From contig NZ_JAPUDY010000044.1 of the NCBI RefSeq assembly GCF_027492855.1, positions 1 through 64,000 on the forward strand: a stretch of DNA of 64,000 nucleotides, written 5' to 3'. Each line of letters begins with the position of its first letter. Position 1 is the first letter of the stretch. Both the position numbers and the translations under genes were made by a program. This DNA is from Acidovorax sp. (GTDB taxonomy: Bacteria > Pseudomonadota > Gammaproteobacteria > Burkholderiales > Burkholderiaceae_C). Shown here one piece after another: positions 37,576 through 47,031 of this stretch. A model generated the notes under the pieces. The model was not told where the DNA came from, searched no databases, and saw nothing but the letters and a program-made list of their open reading frames with translations.

Positions 37576-38397
37576 TTATGCGGTGGTTGGTCCCAGGCGC
37601 TTCCAGCGCTGGAACCCTGCCAGCGCGCACAGCAGCGGAATGCCCATGGCAAACGGGGCAATGGAGCGGATCTCCACCGGGCTGCCCAGGATCATCTGGA
37701 ACACCATGCCCGATGCGTAGATGGTCAGTGGGACCAGGGCATGGCGGCGCAGAAAGGGGCTCACGGGCTGCAGGGGCTGCTGGCGGGACGACATGCGAAA
37801 GCCGAAGATGATGACGAAGGCCACGAACACCCAGCCAAAGAAACCCTGCACCGTTTCGCCAAACCAGGCGCCATCGGTCTTGGCCATGATCCAGGCCTTG
37901 AGGGTGTAGACGAAGTAAGGGTCGGCGCCCAGGTCAAACGCGGTCACGATCATCGCCGCCAGAAATGACAGCATGGCGGCATGGGCCAGGCCGGGGGCGC
38001 CGTCCACCGGCGATTGCCAGACGATCAGGTTGCTGAGCACATACCCCGCATAGGTCAGCGCGAACCACATCATGGGGATGACCAGGGGGACATCGAGCAG
38101 GCGGGGGCCCAGCACGTCGGTGTAGGTGTAGTGGCCGAAGAACCACCCGTGGCTCGCGCCCATCTGCTCGGCAAACCAGCCCAGGCACACGGCAATCACC
38201 ACAAAATGCAGTGCTGCCCGAGGGCCCAGCAAATGCGTGGCGCTGGCCCAGCAGCAGGCAAACATCAGCACCGAGGCAATGACGATCGCAAGGGTCGTGT
38301 CGTTGTGGATGCGAACCGCGGTGGCGACCACAAAAGCGGCCAGCAGGGCAAAGCTGAGCGCAGGCAGTCGCGCCGCCATCGGAGGCTGTGCAGGCAT
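37576..38397 (-). CDS. CruF-like carotenoid-biosynthesis family membrane protein (DUF422)
   Basis: 273 residues from ATG 38397 (MPAQPPMAARLP). Seven or eight membrane helices are visible. Family segments include EQMGASHGWFFGHYTYTDVL and PLVIPMMWFALTYAGYVLSN, followed by TAFDLGADPYFV. DUF422 proteins include carotenoid 1,2-hydratases such as CruF. No other carotenoid gene is in the window. Together with the adjacent MpaB-type oxygenase it may modify or degrade a polyprenyl chain. That is inference from pairing. Confidence 0.8.
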   Translation of the reverse strand: MPAQPPMAARLPALSFALLAAFVVATAVRIHNDTTLAIVIASVLMFACCWASATHLLGPRAALHFVVIAVCLGWFAEQMGASHGWFFGHYTYTDVLGPRLLDVPLVIPMMWFALTYAGYVLSNLIVWQSPVDGAPGLAHAAMLSFLAAMIVTAFDLGADPYFVYTLKAWIMAKTDGAWFGETVQGFFGWVFVAFVIIFGFRMSSRQQPLQPVSPFLRRHALVPLTIYASGMVFQMILGSPVEIRSIAPFAMGIPLLCALAGFQRWKRLGPTTA

Positions 38398-38556
38398 GGT
38401 GGTTGTATCACGCTGTAACAATACCCCCAGTGTAGGGGATTGCCCGGACCGCCGTGCCCCCTGTTTGCCCTGATTGAGGGCCGTCTCTACAGCGCTGTTT
38501 CTGGCACTGCGGGGGGATTTTTGGTGATACAGGGGCCGTGCGGCATGGCCTCCGGC

Positions 38557-39378
38557 TCAACCCCGGGCGGGCGTGAGCGCGGCGAGGTTCAGCAGCGAGG
38601 CCTCGATGGCCGCCGCCGTGGCCTGCGGCTGCTCCATCGGAAAGAGGTGGCTGCCGTCCAGCATCATGGTGCGGCCTTCGGTGATGCGCAGGGTCATGGC
38701 CATGCCCACTTGCTTCATCTCTTCGGAGTCGCGCCCGCCGATGAAGGCGGCCGGGCACTGCAGCGGGTGCGTGCTGAGCAGGCGGCCCAGGTTGTGGGGC
38801 AGCGTGTTGTAGATGGCGGTTTCCACTGCGCGATCGAAGCCCAGCACGCGCTTGCCGTCGTGGTTCTGCAGGCCGTGGGTGATGTAGTCCTGCAGCACCT
38901 CGGGGTGCCAGCGGGCAAAGGCCTTCTTCTTGCGAAAGTGCTCCAGCGCCTCGTCGTTGCTGGCCCAGCTGAAGCGGCGCTGGCGGCTGACCTTGCCGGG
39001 CGAGATGGAGCCCACCACCTGCGTGCGTTTGGCAACGCCCAGTGCGTTGGCCTTCCAGCCGCCGATGAGGGGCGAGTCAATCAGCAGCACGCCGCGCACC
39101 AGCTCGGGGTGGCGGGCTGCCGCCATCACGCTCAGAAAACCACCCAGCGAGTGCCCGACCAGAAACACCGGCCCGCCCACGCGCTCCACCTGCTCGGCGG
39201 TGAAGTCCGCCAGGTGCTGCACCAGGTGGGGCCAGTTGTTGGACACCGGGTACTGCGGGTCGTGGCCAAAGCGCTCCACCGCGCTGACCGCAAAGCCGCG
39301 CGCCTTGAGGAGCTTGAAAAGCAGGCGGTAGGTGCTGGCCGGAAAGCTGTTGGCGTGCGAGAAAACGATGGGGAGCAT
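38557..39378 (-). CDS. Alpha/beta hydrolase
   Basis: 273 residues from ATG 39378 (MLPIVFSHANSFPASTYR). The alpha/beta-hydrolase fold shows the nucleophile elbow GHSLGG (Ser nucleophile), an oxyanion-loop HANSFP near the N-terminus, and a catalytic His in the DGSHLFPME segment near the C-terminus. Substrate unknown. It follows the Anbu gene by 24 bp on the same strand and may be cotranscribed with it. Confidence 0.9.
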   Translation of the reverse strand: MLPIVFSHANSFPASTYRLLFKLLKARGFAVSAVERFGHDPQYPVSNNWPHLVQHLADFTAEQVERVGGPVFLVGHSLGGFLSVMAAARHPELVRGVLLIDSPLIGGWKANALGVAKRTQVVGSISPGKVSRQRRFSWASNDEALEHFRKKKAFARWHPEVLQDYITHGLQNHDGKRVLGFDRAVETAIYNTLPHNLGRLLSTHPLQCPAAFIGGRDSEEMKQVGMAMTLRITEGRTMMLDGSHLFPMEQPQATAAAIEASLLNLAALTPARG

Positions 39379-39402
39379 GGACAAGGCGGCCAGACAAGGC
39401 TC

Positions 39403-40230
39403 TCAGATGAGCCGGTCTGTGTGGTTGGTGATCTTTTTGAGCGGCTTGCTGCGCGCGGGGCTCACCATGATGGGCACCTCGGTGGCGCCGCCGCCCCAGG
39501 CGGGGTCCTCGATGCTGTCGAACACCTGGCGCAGCTTTTGGCCCCAGCTGTCGTGCAGCATGCGGAAGTAGGGGTTGTTCTCGTCGATGCAGATCACCTT
39601 CTCGGTGGCAAAGCGGTCCACCTCGTACACCACCAGGTCCAGCGGCAGGCCGACAGAGAGGTTGGACTTGAGCGTGCTGTCCATGGACACCAGCGCGCAC
39701 TTGGCGGCCTCGTCCAGCGGGGTTTCGGGGGTGAGCACGCGGTCGAGCACCGGCTTGCCGTATTTCGATTCGCCCACCTGAAAGTACGGCGTCTCGGACG
39801 TGGCTTCGATGAAGTTGCCGGCCGAATAGACCTGGAACAGGCGCATACCCTCGCCCTTGATCTGGCCGCCAAATACCATGGACACATTGAAGTCCACGCC
39901 CGAGCGCTTGAGCGCGGCGCCATCGCGCTCGTGCACGTGGCGCACGGCCGCGCCCAGCACGCGGGCGGCGTCGAACATGCTCTTGGCGTTCCAGATCGTG
40001 ATGGGCTCGCCCGACTCGCTGTCCTTGATCTGCTCGTTCTGGAGAATCTCGCGCACGGACTGCGATATCGACAGGTTGCCCGCCGACAACAGCACCATGA
40101 AGCGGTCGCCCGCCTTTTCATAGACCATCATCTTGCGAAAGGAGCTGATCTGGTCCAGGCCAGCGTTGGTGCGGGAATCGGACAGGAAAACCAGCCCGGC
40201 ATTGAGTTTGATGGCGACGCAGTACGTCAT
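39403..40230 (-). CDS. Anbu, proteasome-like peptidase
   Basis: 275 residues from ATG 40230. The start is decided by the catalytic N-terminal Thr: after Met removal the chain begins TYCVAIKLNAGLVFLSDSRT. Thr2, the Asp of SDSRT and a Lys in SSFRKMMVYE form the expected Thr-Asp-Lys site of the Ntn-hydrolase (20S-like) fold. Anbu is the bacterial ancestral beta-subunit and assembles into helical or ring complexes. Anbu genes usually neighbour an ATP-grasp, alpha-E and transglutaminase set. Here none is present; the partner is an alpha/beta hydrolase. Confidence 0.9.
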   Translation of the reverse strand: MTYCVAIKLNAGLVFLSDSRTNAGLDQISSFRKMMVYEKAGDRFMVLLSAGNLSISQSVREILQNEQIKDSESGEPITIWNAKSMFDAARVLGAAVRHVHERDGAALKRSGVDFNVSMVFGGQIKGEGMRLFQVYSAGNFIEATSETPYFQVGESKYGKPVLDRVLTPETPLDEAAKCALVSMDSTLKSNLSVGLPLDLVVYEVDRFATEKVICIDENNPYFRMLHDSWGQKLRQVFDSIEDPAWGGGATEVPIMVSPARSKPLKKITNHTDRLI

Positions 40231-40334
40231 GAAAAGGAGTGGGTTTGATGAGGGATAACCCGCAAGTTTAGTCGTCCGCGCTGCAGGTGCCGGTGGTGCC
40301 TGGCCGTGCGTGCAGTCTTGGCTACAAGGGTTCA

Positions 40335-40387
40335 TCAAAATTGATAGCTGCTAGCGCTTGTTGAATAAGCGCTAGAGCCAATTTTGA
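40335..40387. repeat. AGCTGCTAGCGCTT-family palindromic element, copy C
   Basis: This is the clearest copy. The outer arms TCAAAATT (40335-40342) and AATTTTGA (40380-40387) flank the inner perfect stem CTAGCGCTT (40351-40359) and AAGCGCTAG (40367-40375), with a 7-nt loop. It lies between the divergent Anbu and lipoprotein genes, so it is not placed as a terminator. Confidence 0.9.
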
Positions 40388-40523
40388 GCACTATTTCTTG
40401 AAGCAAAGCGGACAGACGAAGTGTTGGAGGCCCGCGCTACGGGCCATTGCAGGTGGGCAGGCGCGCGGGCGGCACATGCGGCCCGGCCCTATCATCCGGC
40501 GCATGACTTTGGAGGGCCCTGCC

Positions 40524-41735
40524 GTGTTGACTTCGCTGAACCTTTCGCACGTCCGCCGCTTGTGCGCGCTGGCGCTGGGCGCATCGCTGGCTGCGTTGCT
40601 CACGGCCTGTGGTGGCGGCGACAGCAACAACGGCGGCAACCCACCCCCGCCGCCCCCGGTCCTACCCGAGCGCGCCGGGCAGCTTGAATCCTCAACCCTG
40701 CTCGCGACCATCCCGGCCAGCGAGATCGCCGCCGCCATCGCCGACAAGGAGTCGTTGGCGCAAGACCTGGTGCCGCGCTACGGCGTGCGCTCGTACCGAC
40801 TGGAATACCTCACCTCCGACGCCGATGGCAAGGAGGTGCGTGCCTCGGGCCTGGTGAGCCTGCCCATCAAGCCCGCAGGCGCCCAAAGCCCGGTGCTGAG
40901 CTACCAGCACGGCACCATCTTCCAGGATGCCAAGGCGCCCAGCAACAACGCCGTGGCCTCCGAGGTGGCCGTGGTGCTGGCGTCGCTGGGCTACATCGTT
41001 TTGGCGCCCGACTACGTGGGTTTTGGGGTGTCCAAGGGCACGCCCCACCCCTATTTGCTGGCGGGGCCGTCTGCTGCCGCTACGGTCGACTTTCTGACTG
41101 CCGCCCGCACCTGGCGCGGCCAGGCCGGGGTGGTGGACAACGGGCAGCTCTTTCTGACCGGCTACTCCGAAGGCGGCTACGTCACCATGGCCGCCCACCG
41201 GGCGATGCAGGCGGGCGCCTCGCCCCACCTGCAGCAACTGCGCATGGTGGTGCCCGGCGCCGGGCCCTACAACGTGCAGACCACCATGGATGGACTGGTC
41301 GATGTGGTGCGCAACGAGCAGCCCGTGATCGGCGCGCTCCTCAACCCCGGCCTTTTGCGCTACCTGGGCCCCAGCGTGCAGCGTGAGGTGTACCGCTTGC
41401 TGCTGCGCGCGCTGATTCCGAGTGATGCCGACGTGGCCTACGACACCCGCTTCATCGACCGCTTTTTGGCCGACGACACGCGCTACCTCGACGAGGTGAG
41501 CAGCGTGTACGACTGGAAACCCAACCTGCCCGTGCGCCTGTACCACGGCCGTGACGACCGCACCGTGCCCTACGCCAGCTCGGTGCGCACCCTGCGCGCC
41601 ATGCAGGACCGGGGCGCGGGTGATCTGGTGAGCCTCACGGACTGCCGCGCCCAGCCTGCGGGGCACTTGCAGTGTGTGCCGCCGTTCATCAGCTTCATGC
41701 TGGGGCAGTTGGCGCCGGTGGTGCGGGATTTGTGA
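40524..41735 (+). CDS. Secreted lipoprotein of the alpha/beta-hydrolase (lipase-like) type
   Basis: 403 residues from GTG 40524, which has GGAGGG 7 nt upstream; ATG 40503 lacks a site. The signal peptide ends at LLTAC, so the mature N-terminus is a lipid-modified Cys followed by Gly- and Pro-rich linkers (CGGGDSNNGGNPPPPPP). The nucleophile motif GYSEGGY, the acid in YHGRDDRTVPY and His in AGHLQCVPPF make a complete triad. It resembles secretory lipases and probably sits in the outer membrane. It converges with mutS with an 18-bp gap. Confidence 0.88.
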   Translation: MLTSLNLSHVRRLCALALGASLAALLTACGGGDSNNGGNPPPPPPVLPERAGQLESSTLLATIPASEIAAAIADKESLAQDLVPRYGVRSYRLEYLTSDADGKEVRASGLVSLPIKPAGAQSPVLSYQHGTIFQDAKAPSNNAVASEVAVVLASLGYIVLAPDYVGFGVSKGTPHPYLLAGPSAAATVDFLTAARTWRGQAGVVDNGQLFLTGYSEGGYVTMAAHRAMQAGASPHLQQLRMVVPGAGPYNVQTTMDGLVDVVRNEQPVIGALLNPGLLRYLGPSVQREVYRLLLRALIPSDADVAYDTRFIDRFLADDTRYLDEVSSVYDWKPNLPVRLYHGRDDRTVPYASSVRTLRAMQDRGAGDLVSLTDCRAQPAGHLQCVPPFISFMLGQLAPVVRDL

Positions 41736-41753
41736 GCCCGCCCGCCAACCGCT

Positions 41754-44375
41754 CTACGCCATCAATTTCCTGAGCTGGTACAGCGCATCCAGCGCCTCGC
41801 GCGGGCTCAGTTGGTCGGGGTTGATGGCCGCCAGGGCCGCCTCCAGCGGGCTCGCGCCTGCGCTCTCAGGCACCTCGGGCGTGGCGAACAGGTCCACCTG
41901 CAACTCGTCTTCACCCGCACGTTCCTCCAGCGCCGCCAGCGCGTGGCGCGCATGGTGCAGCACGGGCGAGGGCATTCCGGCCAGCTTGGCCACCTGAATG
42001 CCGTAGCTGCGGCTGGCGGGGCCGGGCTGGATTTCGTGCAGGAACACGATGTCGGTGCCCGACTCGGTGGCGCTCACATGCATGTTGATCGCGTGGCGTG
42101 CCTTGGTCGGCAGCTCGGTCAGCTCGAAATAGTGCGTGGCAAACAGCGTGAAGGCGCGGGTTTTGTCATGCAAATGTGTGGCAATACCGCTGGCCAGCGC
42201 CAGGCCGTCGAAGGTGCTGGTGCCCCGGCCGATCTCGTCCATCAGCACCAGGCTGTGGGGCGTGGCGGCGTGCAATATTTGCGCTGCCTCGGTCATCTCC
42301 AGCATGAAGGTGGATTGCGCGTTGGCCAGGTCGTCGGCCGCGCCAATGCGGGTGTGGATGGCGTCGATAGGCCCCAGGCGGCAGCTGGTGGCGGGCACGT
42401 GGCTGCCCATGCTGGCCAGCAGCACGATCAGCGCCACCTGGCGCATGTAGGTCGATTTACCGCCCATGTTGGGGCCGGTGATGACCTGCATGCGGGTGTT
42501 GGCGTTCAGCCGCGTGTGGTTGGCGATGAAGCTGCCGCTCGATGTTTCGGCCAGGCGCGCCTCGACCACCGGGTGGCGGCCGCCTTCGATCTCGATGCAG
42601 GGCTCGGGCACGAACTGCGGCGTGCACCAGTTGAGCGTGAGCGAGCGCTCGGCCAGCGTGCACAACACGTCCAGCGTGGCCAGCGCCTGCGCCAGGCGGG
42701 TGAGGGCGGGCACATGGGGCTGGAGCTGGTCCAGGATTTGCTCGTACAGCCACTTTTCGCGTGCCAGGGCGCGCTCGTTGGCCGACAGGGCCTTGTCTTC
42801 AAACGCCTTGAGTTCGGGCGTGATGAAGCGCTCGGCGTTTTTGAGCGTTTGGCGGCGGCGGTAGTCGTCGGGCACGCGGTCGAGGTTGCTGCTGGTGATC
42901 TCGATGTAGAAACCGTGCACCTTGTTGAACTGCACGCGCAGGTTGGCGATGCCGGTGCGGGCCTTCTCGCGGGTTTCCAGCTCCAGCAGAAAGGCGTCGC
43001 AGTTGGTCTGGATGGCGCGCAGCTCATCGAGCTCGGTGTCAAAGCCTGTGGCGATCACGCCGCCGTCGCGCACCAGGGCGGCGGGCTCCTCGGCAATGGC
43101 GGCCTGCAGCAGTGCGGTGCAGCCCTCGGGCGGGTGCAGGTGACCCAAAATTTGAATCAAAAATGGCTCTGGCGCTTTACCATTCAGCGCAAGCAGCTCT
43201 GATTTTTGTAGCGTTTTGGCCAGGCCCACCAGTTCGCGCGGGCGCACCTGTCGCAGCGCGATGCGGGCGGTGATGCGCTCCACATCGCTCACGCCCTTGA
43301 GTTCGCCGCGCAGCGTGGCCCAGGGGCCCGATCCGCCGCCTGCGCCACCCGCCCCGCGCAGCGCGGTGGTGGCCGACAGACGCTGGCGCGCCTCGGCACG
43401 GTCGCGCTGGGGCTCCAGCAGCCAGGTCTTGAGCAAGCGGCTGCCCATGCCGGTCATGCAGGTATCGAGCAGCGAGAAGAGCGTGGGCGCATCGTCGCCA
43501 CGCAAGGTCTTCACCAGCTCCAGGTTGCGCCGCGTGGTGGCGGGCAGGTCGATGAGATCGTCGCCGCGCTGCACCTGCACGCTGTGCACATGGGTGAGCG
43601 TGCGGCCTTGTGTGTGTTCGGCATAGGTCAGCAGCCCGGCGGCGGCGGCATGGGCCTCGCCCAGGTCTTGCGCGCCCCAGGCCTGCAGGCTGGCCGCGCC
43701 CAGGTTTTCGAGCAGTTTGCGCTCGCCCAGGGCGCTGTCGAACTGCCAATCGGGCCGGGGGCTCATGGGGCAGGTGAAGGCGCCGCTTTGGCGCAACACC
43801 TGCAGTTGCTGCTCGAAACGCTCGGTCACGCCCGCGCTGTAGATCAGCTCGCTGGGCGCCACACGGGCCAGCCAGGCGCCGAGTTCGTCGTGCGCACATT
43901 CGGCCAGGAACACGCGGCCCTGTGTCACGCTCAGCCACGCCAGGCCGCAACGCGCGCGCGGCGCCTGGTGCACGGCCAGCAGCAGCGATTCGGATTTGTC
44001 GGACAGCAGCTCGGTGTCGGTCAGCGTGCCGGGGGTAACCACGCGCACCACCTTGCGCTCCACCGGCCCCTTGGCCGCACCCACTTCGCCCACCTGCTCG
44101 GCAATCGCCACCGACTCGCCCATCTTGATCAGCCGGGCCAGGTAGTTCTCAAGTGCGTGAAAGGGCACACCCGCCATCACCACCGGCTGCCCGCCCGACT
44201 GGCCCCGCTGCGTGAGCGTGATGTCGAGCAGGCGCGCAGCCTTTTCTGCGTCTTGCCAGAAGACCTCGTAGAAGTCTCCCATGCGGTAAAACAGGAGCGT
44301 TTCGGGGTACCCGGCCTTGAGGGCCAGGTACTGGACCATCATCGGCGTATGCGCAGAAATGTCAGATTTATCCAT
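41754..44375 (-). CDS. mutS: DNA mismatch repair protein MutS
   Basis: 873 residues from ATG 44375. The mismatch-binding Phe-x-Glu is in [14 protein letters not shown], the clamp and lever domains follow, and the ATPase has Walker [14 protein letters not shown] and Walker [17 protein letters not shown]. Length is close to E. coli (853). Residues about 390-407 ([17 protein letters not shown]) in the lever region are encoded by a copy of the dispersed palindromic repeat. The frame is intact and the total length normal, so the gene should be functional. Confidence 0.97.
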   Translation of the reverse strand: MDKSDISAHTPMMVQYLALKAGYPETLLFYRMGDFYEVFWQDAEKAARLLDITLTQRGQSGGQPVVMAGVPFHALENYLARLIKMGESVAIAEQVGEVGAAKGPVERKVVRVVTPGTLTDTELLSDKSESLLLAVHQAPRARCGLAWLSVTQGRVFLAECAHDELGAWLARVAPSELIYSAGVTERFEQQLQVLRQSGAFTCPMSPRPDWQFDSALGERKLLENLGAASLQAWGAQDLGEAHAAAAGLLTYAEHTQGRTLTHVHSVQVQRGDDLIDLPATTRRNLELVKTLRGDDAPTLFSLLDTCMTGMGSRLLKTWLLEPQRDRAEARQRLSATTALRGAGGAGGGSGPWATLRGELKGVSDVERITARIALRQVRPRELVGLAKTLQKSELLALNGKAPEPFLIQILGHLHPPEGCTALLQAAIAEEPAALVRDGGVIATGFDTELDELRAIQTNCDAFLLELETREKARTGIANLRVQFNKVHGFYIEITSSNLDRVPDDYRRRQTLKNAERFITPELKAFEDKALSANERALAREKWLYEQILDQLQPHVPALTRLAQALATLDVLCTLAERSLTLNWCTPQFVPEPCIEIEGGRHPVVEARLAETSSGSFIANHTRLNANTRMQVITGPNMGGKSTYMRQVALIVLLASMGSHVPATSCRLGPIDAIHTRIGAADDLANAQSTFMLEMTEAAQILHAATPHSLVLMDEIGRGTSTFDGLALASGIATHLHDKTRAFTLFATHYFELTELPTKARHAINMHVSATESGTDIVFLHEIQPGPASRSYGIQVAKLAGMPSPVLHHARHALAALEERAGEDELQVDLFATPEVPESAGASPLEAALAAINPDQLSPREALDALYQLRKLMA
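43157..43208. repeat. AGCTGCTAGCGCTT-family element inside mutS, copy D
   Basis: By eye, about 40 of 53 bases match the reverse complement of copy C (40335-40387), including both A/T-rich ends and the GCGCTT...AGCGC core. It is read in frame as MutS residues about 390-407, giving [13 protein letters not shown]. The trmJ copy is read in the equivalent frame and gives QELLAIDGQALEA. Confidence 0.75.
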
Positions 44376-44582
44376 ATTGATCAAAAACTTACCACTTCTG
44401 ATTCGCTCTCTTGGGAAAAATGTGGAACAAATTTCTCTATGTTTTGCATACCCACCCAAATGCACTTCAGTTCGCTGGGGGATTCTGAGAATCTGTCCAG
44501 CGGCAATAGACCTTCATGGGCGTCGAGTAGCCCGAATGCTTTCTTTGGTTGGCGATGAAGGCCAGGTTGCCGCATTTGGCTC

Positions 44583-44687
44583 AGTGGATAGCGGAGTCTG
44601 GTCGAGGTAGATGCGTTCGGCGGGGCGACGGAAGTTTAGTTCCTCGGCGACGGCAATGAAATAGCGGAGATGACGCAACTCGATCAT
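44583..44687 (-). pseudogene. LysR-family regulator, N-terminal fragment
   Basis: The frame from ATG 44687 gives MIELRHLRYFIAVAEELNF, then RRPAERIYLDQTPLST, an unmistakable LysR helix-turn-helix start. At DQTPLST (about nt 44583) the similarity stops, where a full gene would continue with R.IRDLE; the frame then runs through unrelated residues to a stop near 44514. No LysR effector domain follows in any frame up to mutS. It is a truncated relic, probably left by a deletion or insertion next to mutS. Confidence 0.7.
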
Positions 44688-44798
44688 CGGCACGGCGCTA
44701 CCACATCGCACCACAAAGACCAACGCCATGAGCGATGACGCGACCGTGGGCAGCGGTCCGTCAAAGTCAAATTGGGCATGTGAGCAACCCTGATCAAG

Positions 44799-45647
44799 TT
44801 ACTGCGCTGAAGGCGTTGTTGCAAAAATCTTGTTGATCTCGCTTCCGCTGATGGCCGACAGCGCATAGCTGGAGGTCCCATGGTCTCTCAACTCGGTCGC
44901 TGCACGCAGAAACTCACCCAACGCCGCCCGCGCCAGCGACCCACCCACACTGATGCGTCGCACGCCCAACTCAGCCAGCTCCTTTGCCCCGAGCGAGATT
45001 CCTGGGAAGCCGATCAGCACGTTCACCGGCCTGTCCACTTCACGCACCACCGTCGCAATGTCTTCCTGCCGTGTCAGCCCCGGCGCGAAAAGCACATCCG
45101 CTCCGGCCTCCTGGTAGGCCTGCAGTCGCGCGATAGTGTCGGCGAGGTCGGGCCTGCCGATGATGTAGTTCTCGGCCCGTGCCGTCAAAGTGAATGGGAA
45201 TGGAAGCGAACGCGCGGCTTCTGCCGCAGCGCGGATGCGCTCTGCCGCAAACGCCTGGTCATACAGCGGCTCGTTCTGTCGTCCGGTGGTGTCTTCGATA
45301 GAGCCACCCACCACGCCAGCCTCAGCGGCAAGACGGATTGTTCGAGCCACCTCCTCAGGTGCGTCGCCGAAGCCGTTCTCGAGATCCGCACTGACGGGCA
45401 AGCTGGTCGCGGCGGCGATTTGCGCAAGGTGCGCCAGCAAGGGTTCGCGCGGCACCGAGTTGTCCGGCCGCCCGCGCGAGAAAGAGAATCCGGCACTGGT
45501 CGTGGCCAGCGCCTTGAAGCCCAGGAACTCCAGCAGTCTCGCGGTTCCTGCGTCCCATGGGTTCGGGATGACGAACCCGTCAGCCTCGACATGGAGCGCG
45601 CGAAACGCTGTGGCTTTTTCCATCTGGGACGGTGTGTTCAATTCCAT
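44799..45647 (-). CDS. Isocitrate lyase/phosphoenolpyruvate mutase family enzyme
   Basis: 282 residues from ATG 45647, chosen because AAAAGG lies 6 nt upstream; ATG 45653 would leave no spacing. It is a TIM barrel of the ICL/PEPM superfamily: PNPWDAGTARLLEFLGFKA, ALATTSAGFSFSRG, the metal/substrate motif SADLENGFGDAPEEV and IEDTTGR. Family members include oxaloacetate decarboxylases, 2-methylisocitrate lyases and PEP mutases. The Cys-containing lyase motif KKCGH is absent, so it is not a classical isocitrate lyase. It is divergent from a LysR regulator 265 bp away. Confidence 0.88.
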   Translation of the reverse strand: MELNTPSQMEKATAFRALHVEADGFVIPNPWDAGTARLLEFLGFKALATTSAGFSFSRGRPDNSVPREPLLAHLAQIAAATSLPVSADLENGFGDAPEEVARTIRLAAEAGVVGGSIEDTTGRQNEPLYDQAFAAERIRAAAEAARSLPFPFTLTARAENYIIGRPDLADTIARLQAYQEAGADVLFAPGLTRQEDIATVVREVDRPVNVLIGFPGISLGAKELAELGVRRISVGGSLARAALGEFLRAATELRDHGTSSYALSAISGSEINKIFATTPSAQ

Positions 45648-45912
45648 GTGCATCCTTTTGAAGTGTTGGAACGCGCTTGCGCATGGCGATTGCCATGCCG
45701 GAAGTCATTGCGAAGACCACCATTGGTTGCAGCCACAAGAGCGCCCGATCGTTGACCGGCCAATGTGCCAAGGTCCGTCAGTAGCTTTGGCAAATGGGAC
45801 GGCATAGAGTTTCTCGGGGCAAGTTGCGATGGCAACCGTCGTGATGGAGGCCTTCATTACAGAACTTCTCTGGTTGTGCTTCAATCAAATTTTTTTACTG
45901 GCGACATGCATC

Positions 45913-46839
45913 ATGGGAATGCCAATTCAACTTTCTCAGTTGCCTTCCCTCGATCTGATCAGAGGATTCGTGGCGGTGGGCCGTCGCATGAGCATCACGC
46001 TTGCCGCGCAAGATCTTTGCCTGACGCAGTCCGCGGTCAGTCGGCAGGTCCACGCTCTGGAAGAGCGATTGGGCGTCAAACTGCTCGTACGCGGTCACCG
46101 TTCGATCGCTTTCACGACCAAAGGTGAACGTTTGTTCCGCAGCGCCGATGGCGCCGTGCAGCAACTGCAGGATGTGATGGGCGAGATCCGAACCAAAGGA
46201 CAGCCGCACCCCGTGACGCTGACTTGCAGCATCGGCATCACGGGCCTCTGGCTGCTGCCCCGGCTGAGCCGTTTTCAGAGGATGCATCCTGGGGTGGACG
46301 TGCGCGTTGCAGCCAACAACAAACTTTCCGACATGCGAAACGATGGCATCGATTTGGCGATCCGGTATACCTCGCCTTCGCTGGCGCCGGAGGGGGCGAT
46401 CCGACTTTTCGGTGAATCCGTCGCGCCGGTCGCCCATCCATCGCTGAGACTCAAATCATTGCGCTCGGCGCAAAAGCTGTCGACGGTGAATCTGTTGGAA
46501 TTTGACGATCCACGGCATCCCTGGCTGCAGTGGCGGGACTGGCTCAGTGCCATGGGTTGGGGTGATGCCAAGCCGCAAGGCATGCTGCACTTCAATCAAT
46601 ATGACTTGGTGATTCAGGCGGCCTTGGCAGGCCAGGGAGTCGCACTGGGCCGTCTGGAGCTGATCCAGCCTTTGATCGATGAAGGGCGGCTTGTGCTGAT
46701 CGATCCGCCCAAGCACAAAACCGAAACCACACATGCCTACTGGCTGGTTCATGCGGACACACATCCCAGGAAGGAGGTTCGACAGGTTGCTGCCTGGGTC
46801 CAAGCCGAGGCGAAATCCGTGCTGCCTTCGGCTTCCTGA
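45913..46839 (+). CDS. LysR-family regulator, GcvA-like
   Basis: 308 residues from ATG 45913 (a second ATG is at 45919). The HTH is at residues about 10-70 (LAAQDLCLTQSAVSRQVHAL, EERLGVKLLVRGHRSIAFT), followed by a substrate domain with LPRLSRFQRMHPGVDVRV and DGIDLAIRY, typical of the GcvA/AmpR subgroup. It probably controls the divergent PEP-mutase-family gene. The base composition is lower in GC than in the window at large, like its neighbours in 44.4-49 kb. Confidence 0.9.
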   Translation: MGMPIQLSQLPSLDLIRGFVAVGRRMSITLAAQDLCLTQSAVSRQVHALEERLGVKLLVRGHRSIAFTTKGERLFRSADGAVQQLQDVMGEIRTKGQPHPVTLTCSIGITGLWLLPRLSRFQRMHPGVDVRVAANNKLSDMRNDGIDLAIRYTSPSLAPEGAIRLFGESVAPVAHPSLRLKSLRSAQKLSTVNLLEFDDPRHPWLQWRDWLSAMGWGDAKPQGMLHFNQYDLVIQAALAGQGVALGRLELIQPLIDEGRLVLIDPPKHKTETTHAYWLVHADTHPRKEVRQVAAWVQAEAKSVLPSAS

Positions 46840-47031
46840 TGCAGATGAAGCTGCTGCCAGACCAAAAAAACCGATGGCTGGTCGCCAATGGCATGCTCCG
46901 TGCGCATGCGGGCGTTGCGGGATGGGCCTCTTCTAACTGAAGGCAGTCGATTTTTCGCGCGGAACCGCCCCTACCGTTCGAATTCCGCGACTTCATGTCC
47001 TTCGGCATGGAGTGCTCCGTCTTCATGCGGG

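Noticed and set aside
44577-44600. GGCTCAGTGGATAGC resembles the D-loop part of a tRNA gene.
   Set aside because: No acceptor stem, anticodon arm or T-arm can be formed around it, and it is the reverse complement of the LysR-fragment codons.
44799-45647. Isocitrate lyase of the glyoxylate cycle.
   Set aside because: Too short (282 residues) and lacks the catalytic KKCGH motif.
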